From positions 1-42,885 of the IMG/VR virus record IMGVR_UViG_3300008108_000162: a stretch of 42,885 nt of DNA, one strand, 5' to 3'. A program made the translations under genes and the position numbers. The notes under the pieces were generated by a model, which saw only the letters and a program-made list of their open reading frames with translations, did no database searches and had not been told where the DNA came from. Below, in pieces: positions 41,343 through 42,885 of the stretch. Positions within the stretch are counted from its first letter, which is position 1; the number at the start of each line of letters is the position of its first letter. Source of the DNA: a virus.

Positions 41343-41375
41343 AAAAAAGGGAGTGATTTCTCACCCCCTTTTTAT
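41343..41375 (-). terminator. Rho-independent terminator after the capsid gene
   Basis: On the minus strand a 13-bp stem (AAAAAGGGGGTGA pairing with TCACTCCCTTTTT, one G-T wobble) closes a GAAA tetraloop and is followed by a T-rich tail continuing to about 41334. It lies about 35 nt past the capsid stop codon and before the next promoter-like motif, so it should separate capsid mRNA from the neck operon. It is the clearest terminator in the window. Confidence 0.88.
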
Positions 41376-41406
41376 TATTGAACCATTACGTTAGATTCGG
41401 TAAAGA

Positions 41407-42885
41407 TTAGATATTAGCTAAATCTTTAACATAAATCTTACCATAGAATTCAGGACGAACCATCTTCTTAGCGTAACGAGTCATAACTCCTCTACGTGGA
41501 GTGAAGTTCTGAGGGTCATACACTAATGGAGTCATAATCAATGGTACATATGGAGCGTAAACAGCACCTGTCTCAAGGAAGTTATTTCCTCTGAAGCCCA
41601 TTAAGATTTCGTTAGAAGTCATATATGGGTTTTTGTACACAGTGAATCTGTTGCTCATAGAACCTACTGCAGTAACACCAGCTGCAAATTGCATTGCATC
41701 TTTATCAGCGTTAACTGTGAATCCAGGAATTGATTCTAAGATAGTACATACATCAGGAGATGCAACTACGAAGTTAGCACCACCACGAAGTGTTAATTGA
41801 TGAATTTTGTTAGAAACTTTGTTCAACTTAACACCTAAAGTCTGATACCAAGAATTCTTAGTATAGTAAGTGTTTGCACCAGAAGGTACTGAAGAACCCC
41901 AAGCTGTTTGGCCTGTTGCTCCGTTGTTCAAATATTCTTCACCAATTGTTGCTGACCAGTAATCAACTGTCAATGCGTTAGCTTTTAACATATCTAAGAT
42001 TTCAAGATCAATCTCTAAAGAGATATAATCAGATAACATAGAAGTTAATTCAGCTTCTGCATCAATTGAATGGTAAGCGTTTAAGTCTTGCGCTAATTCA
42101 GGAGTCCAAACTGCTTTCAACTTACGAGTCTTAGCAACGATAGCCTCTGATTTCAACTCAAGATCAATTTCAGGAATATCCAATGCAGTTGTTGTGTTAC
42201 CTGCACTGTTTAAAGTTCCATCTTCGAAGTCACCTCTATCTGAAGCAACTGGTTGCTCAGAGTAAGTGATAGTAGCTGTTCCTGGTGCTGAAGATACTCC
42301 TTGATAAAGAGATACAGCAGAAGATGCAGATACAAATAATACTACGTTAGTACCAGATACATAGTTGTATTGTGGTAATTGTGAACCAATTTTTGAGTTT
42401 TGAGCTGCAAAAGTTCTTACTGATTCAGTATCAGCTACTGAAGAAATATTACTTTTAGCTATAGTCAACTTAATAACTTGGTTAGCTGCAGCAGATGCAG
42501 AAAGTGCTGCATCAAATCCTAAATCAGCCCATGTAGCAGATGCTGAAGTAATTAAACCAGTAGAAACTGATACAGATGCATCATTTACTGAATAACCACT
42601 TCTACCTTCACCGTAAAGACCGTTTACAGCTGCGTTAGTTCTACCAAAGTTAGCTGTAGAACCAGTTACGTTAGTACCACCAAAAAGTGATTTTGCAGCG
42701 AATTTGTCTGGCTCACCACCTTGAAGAGAACCATATTTGAAATCTAAGAAGAATACAAGACCAGAAGGAAGGTTCATTGGTTGAACACTAACGAATTCTT
42801 TCGCAGCGATTTCACCAAAGATTCTTCTTACTAATGGTAATGCAACACCAGACCATTCTTCAGAACCTGCTGAAGTACCAGTTTG
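41407..42885 (-). CDS. Major capsid protein, T4 gp23-like (5' end cut by window edge)
   Basis: This is the main shell protein of the head, expected to have the HK97 fold. The reading frame is open to the right edge: 36 further in-frame codons precede the first ATG at 42777, so that ATG is internal and the true start lies outside. The stretch around it reads VRRIFGEIAAKEFVSVQPMN, close to the VRR...VQPM block before the conserved core of T4 gp23. Other family-like segments are a Ser/Leu/Ile-rich helix ('SDYISLEIDLEILDML') and a C-terminal 'TRYAKKMVRPEFYGKIYVKDL' type ending. About 492 residues are visible, in line with gp23 (521 before maturation). It is the first gene of the window and is followed by its own terminator, as suits a very highly expressed gene. 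The family assignment is from remembered motifs, not a search. Confidence 0.88.
   Translation of the reverse strand, partial: QTGTSAGSEEWSGVALPLVRRIFGEIAAKEFVSVQPMNLPSGLVFFLDFKYGSLQGGEPDKFAAKSLFGGTNVTGSTANFGRTNAAVNGLYGEGRSGYSVNDASVSVSTGLITSASATWADLGFDAALSASAAANQVIKLTIAKSNISSVADTESVRTFAAQNSKIGSQLPQYNYVSGTNVVLFVSASSAVSLYQGVSSAPGTATITYSEQPVASDRGDFEDGTLNSAGNTTTALDIPEIDLELKSEAIVAKTRKLKAVWTPELAQDLNAYHSIDAEAELTSMLSDYISLEIDLEILDMLKANALTVDYWSATIGEEYLNNGATGQTAWGSSVPSGANTYYTKNSWYQTLGVKLNKVSNKIHQLTLRGGANFVVASPDVCTILESIPGFTVNADKDAMQFAAGVTAVGSMSNRFTVYKNPYMTSNEILMGFRGNNFLETGAVYAPYVPLIMTPLVYDPQNFTPRRGVMTRYAKKMVRPEFYGKIYVKDLANI

Overview
The window looks like part of the late structural module of an uncultured T4-like (straboviral-type) myovirus. 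It is AT-rich, has no tRNA, rRNA, metabolic or host gene, and every gene I support reads on the minus strand, so transcription runs from high to low coordinates. The phage assignment rests on recognisable T4-type virion proteins: a gp23-like major capsid protein cut by the right edge, then gp13-, gp14- and gp15-like neck and tail-terminator proteins in T4 order, and the first 28 residues of a gp18-like tail sheath protein at the left edge. Only some genes have a Shine-Dalgarno-like sequence. This would suit a Bacteroidota host, but that is inference; several fibre modules resemble those of marine T4-like phages.

Layout in transcription order. (1) 42885-41407: capsid protein, closed by a strong intrinsic terminator. 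(2) 41284-37853: five tightly packed genes (gp13-like, gp14-like, gp15-like and two small unknowns), joined by 1-4 nt overlaps or gaps. (3) 37853-22866: a giant 4678-residue protein with a beta-helix-like N-terminus and 25 copies of a Cys-Arg-Asp repeat, then a 310-residue relative. (4) 22796-10065: a 3790-residue fibre with about 24 beta repeats, two cupredoxin-like inserts and about 1140 residues of Gly-X-Y collagen-like sequence; then a PKD/BspA-like protein and a tail fibre assembly chaperone. (5) 10018-666: two small virion proteins, then a second collagen-like fibre that ends in a self-cleaving S74 chaperone but is broken by a frameshift at 6691-6705, and a small unknown. (6) 628-230: a small DUF7936-like protein. 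(7) 85-1: the start of the tail sheath gene.

About 78% of the window (three loci, ~33.7 kb) encodes giant fibre-like proteins inserted between neck and sheath genes. Together the genes describe head, neck, tail and an elaborate adsorption apparatus. Four of the longer intergenic gaps carry the same minus-strand motif, TTWATATTTATA (W = A or T), with weaker versions in two places; it is a candidate late promoter. The main points for follow-up are the hierarchical repeat protein, copper-site-like cupredoxin domains inside a fibre, the frameshift at a collagen/tip junction, and a C-terminal domain shared by three consecutive genes.
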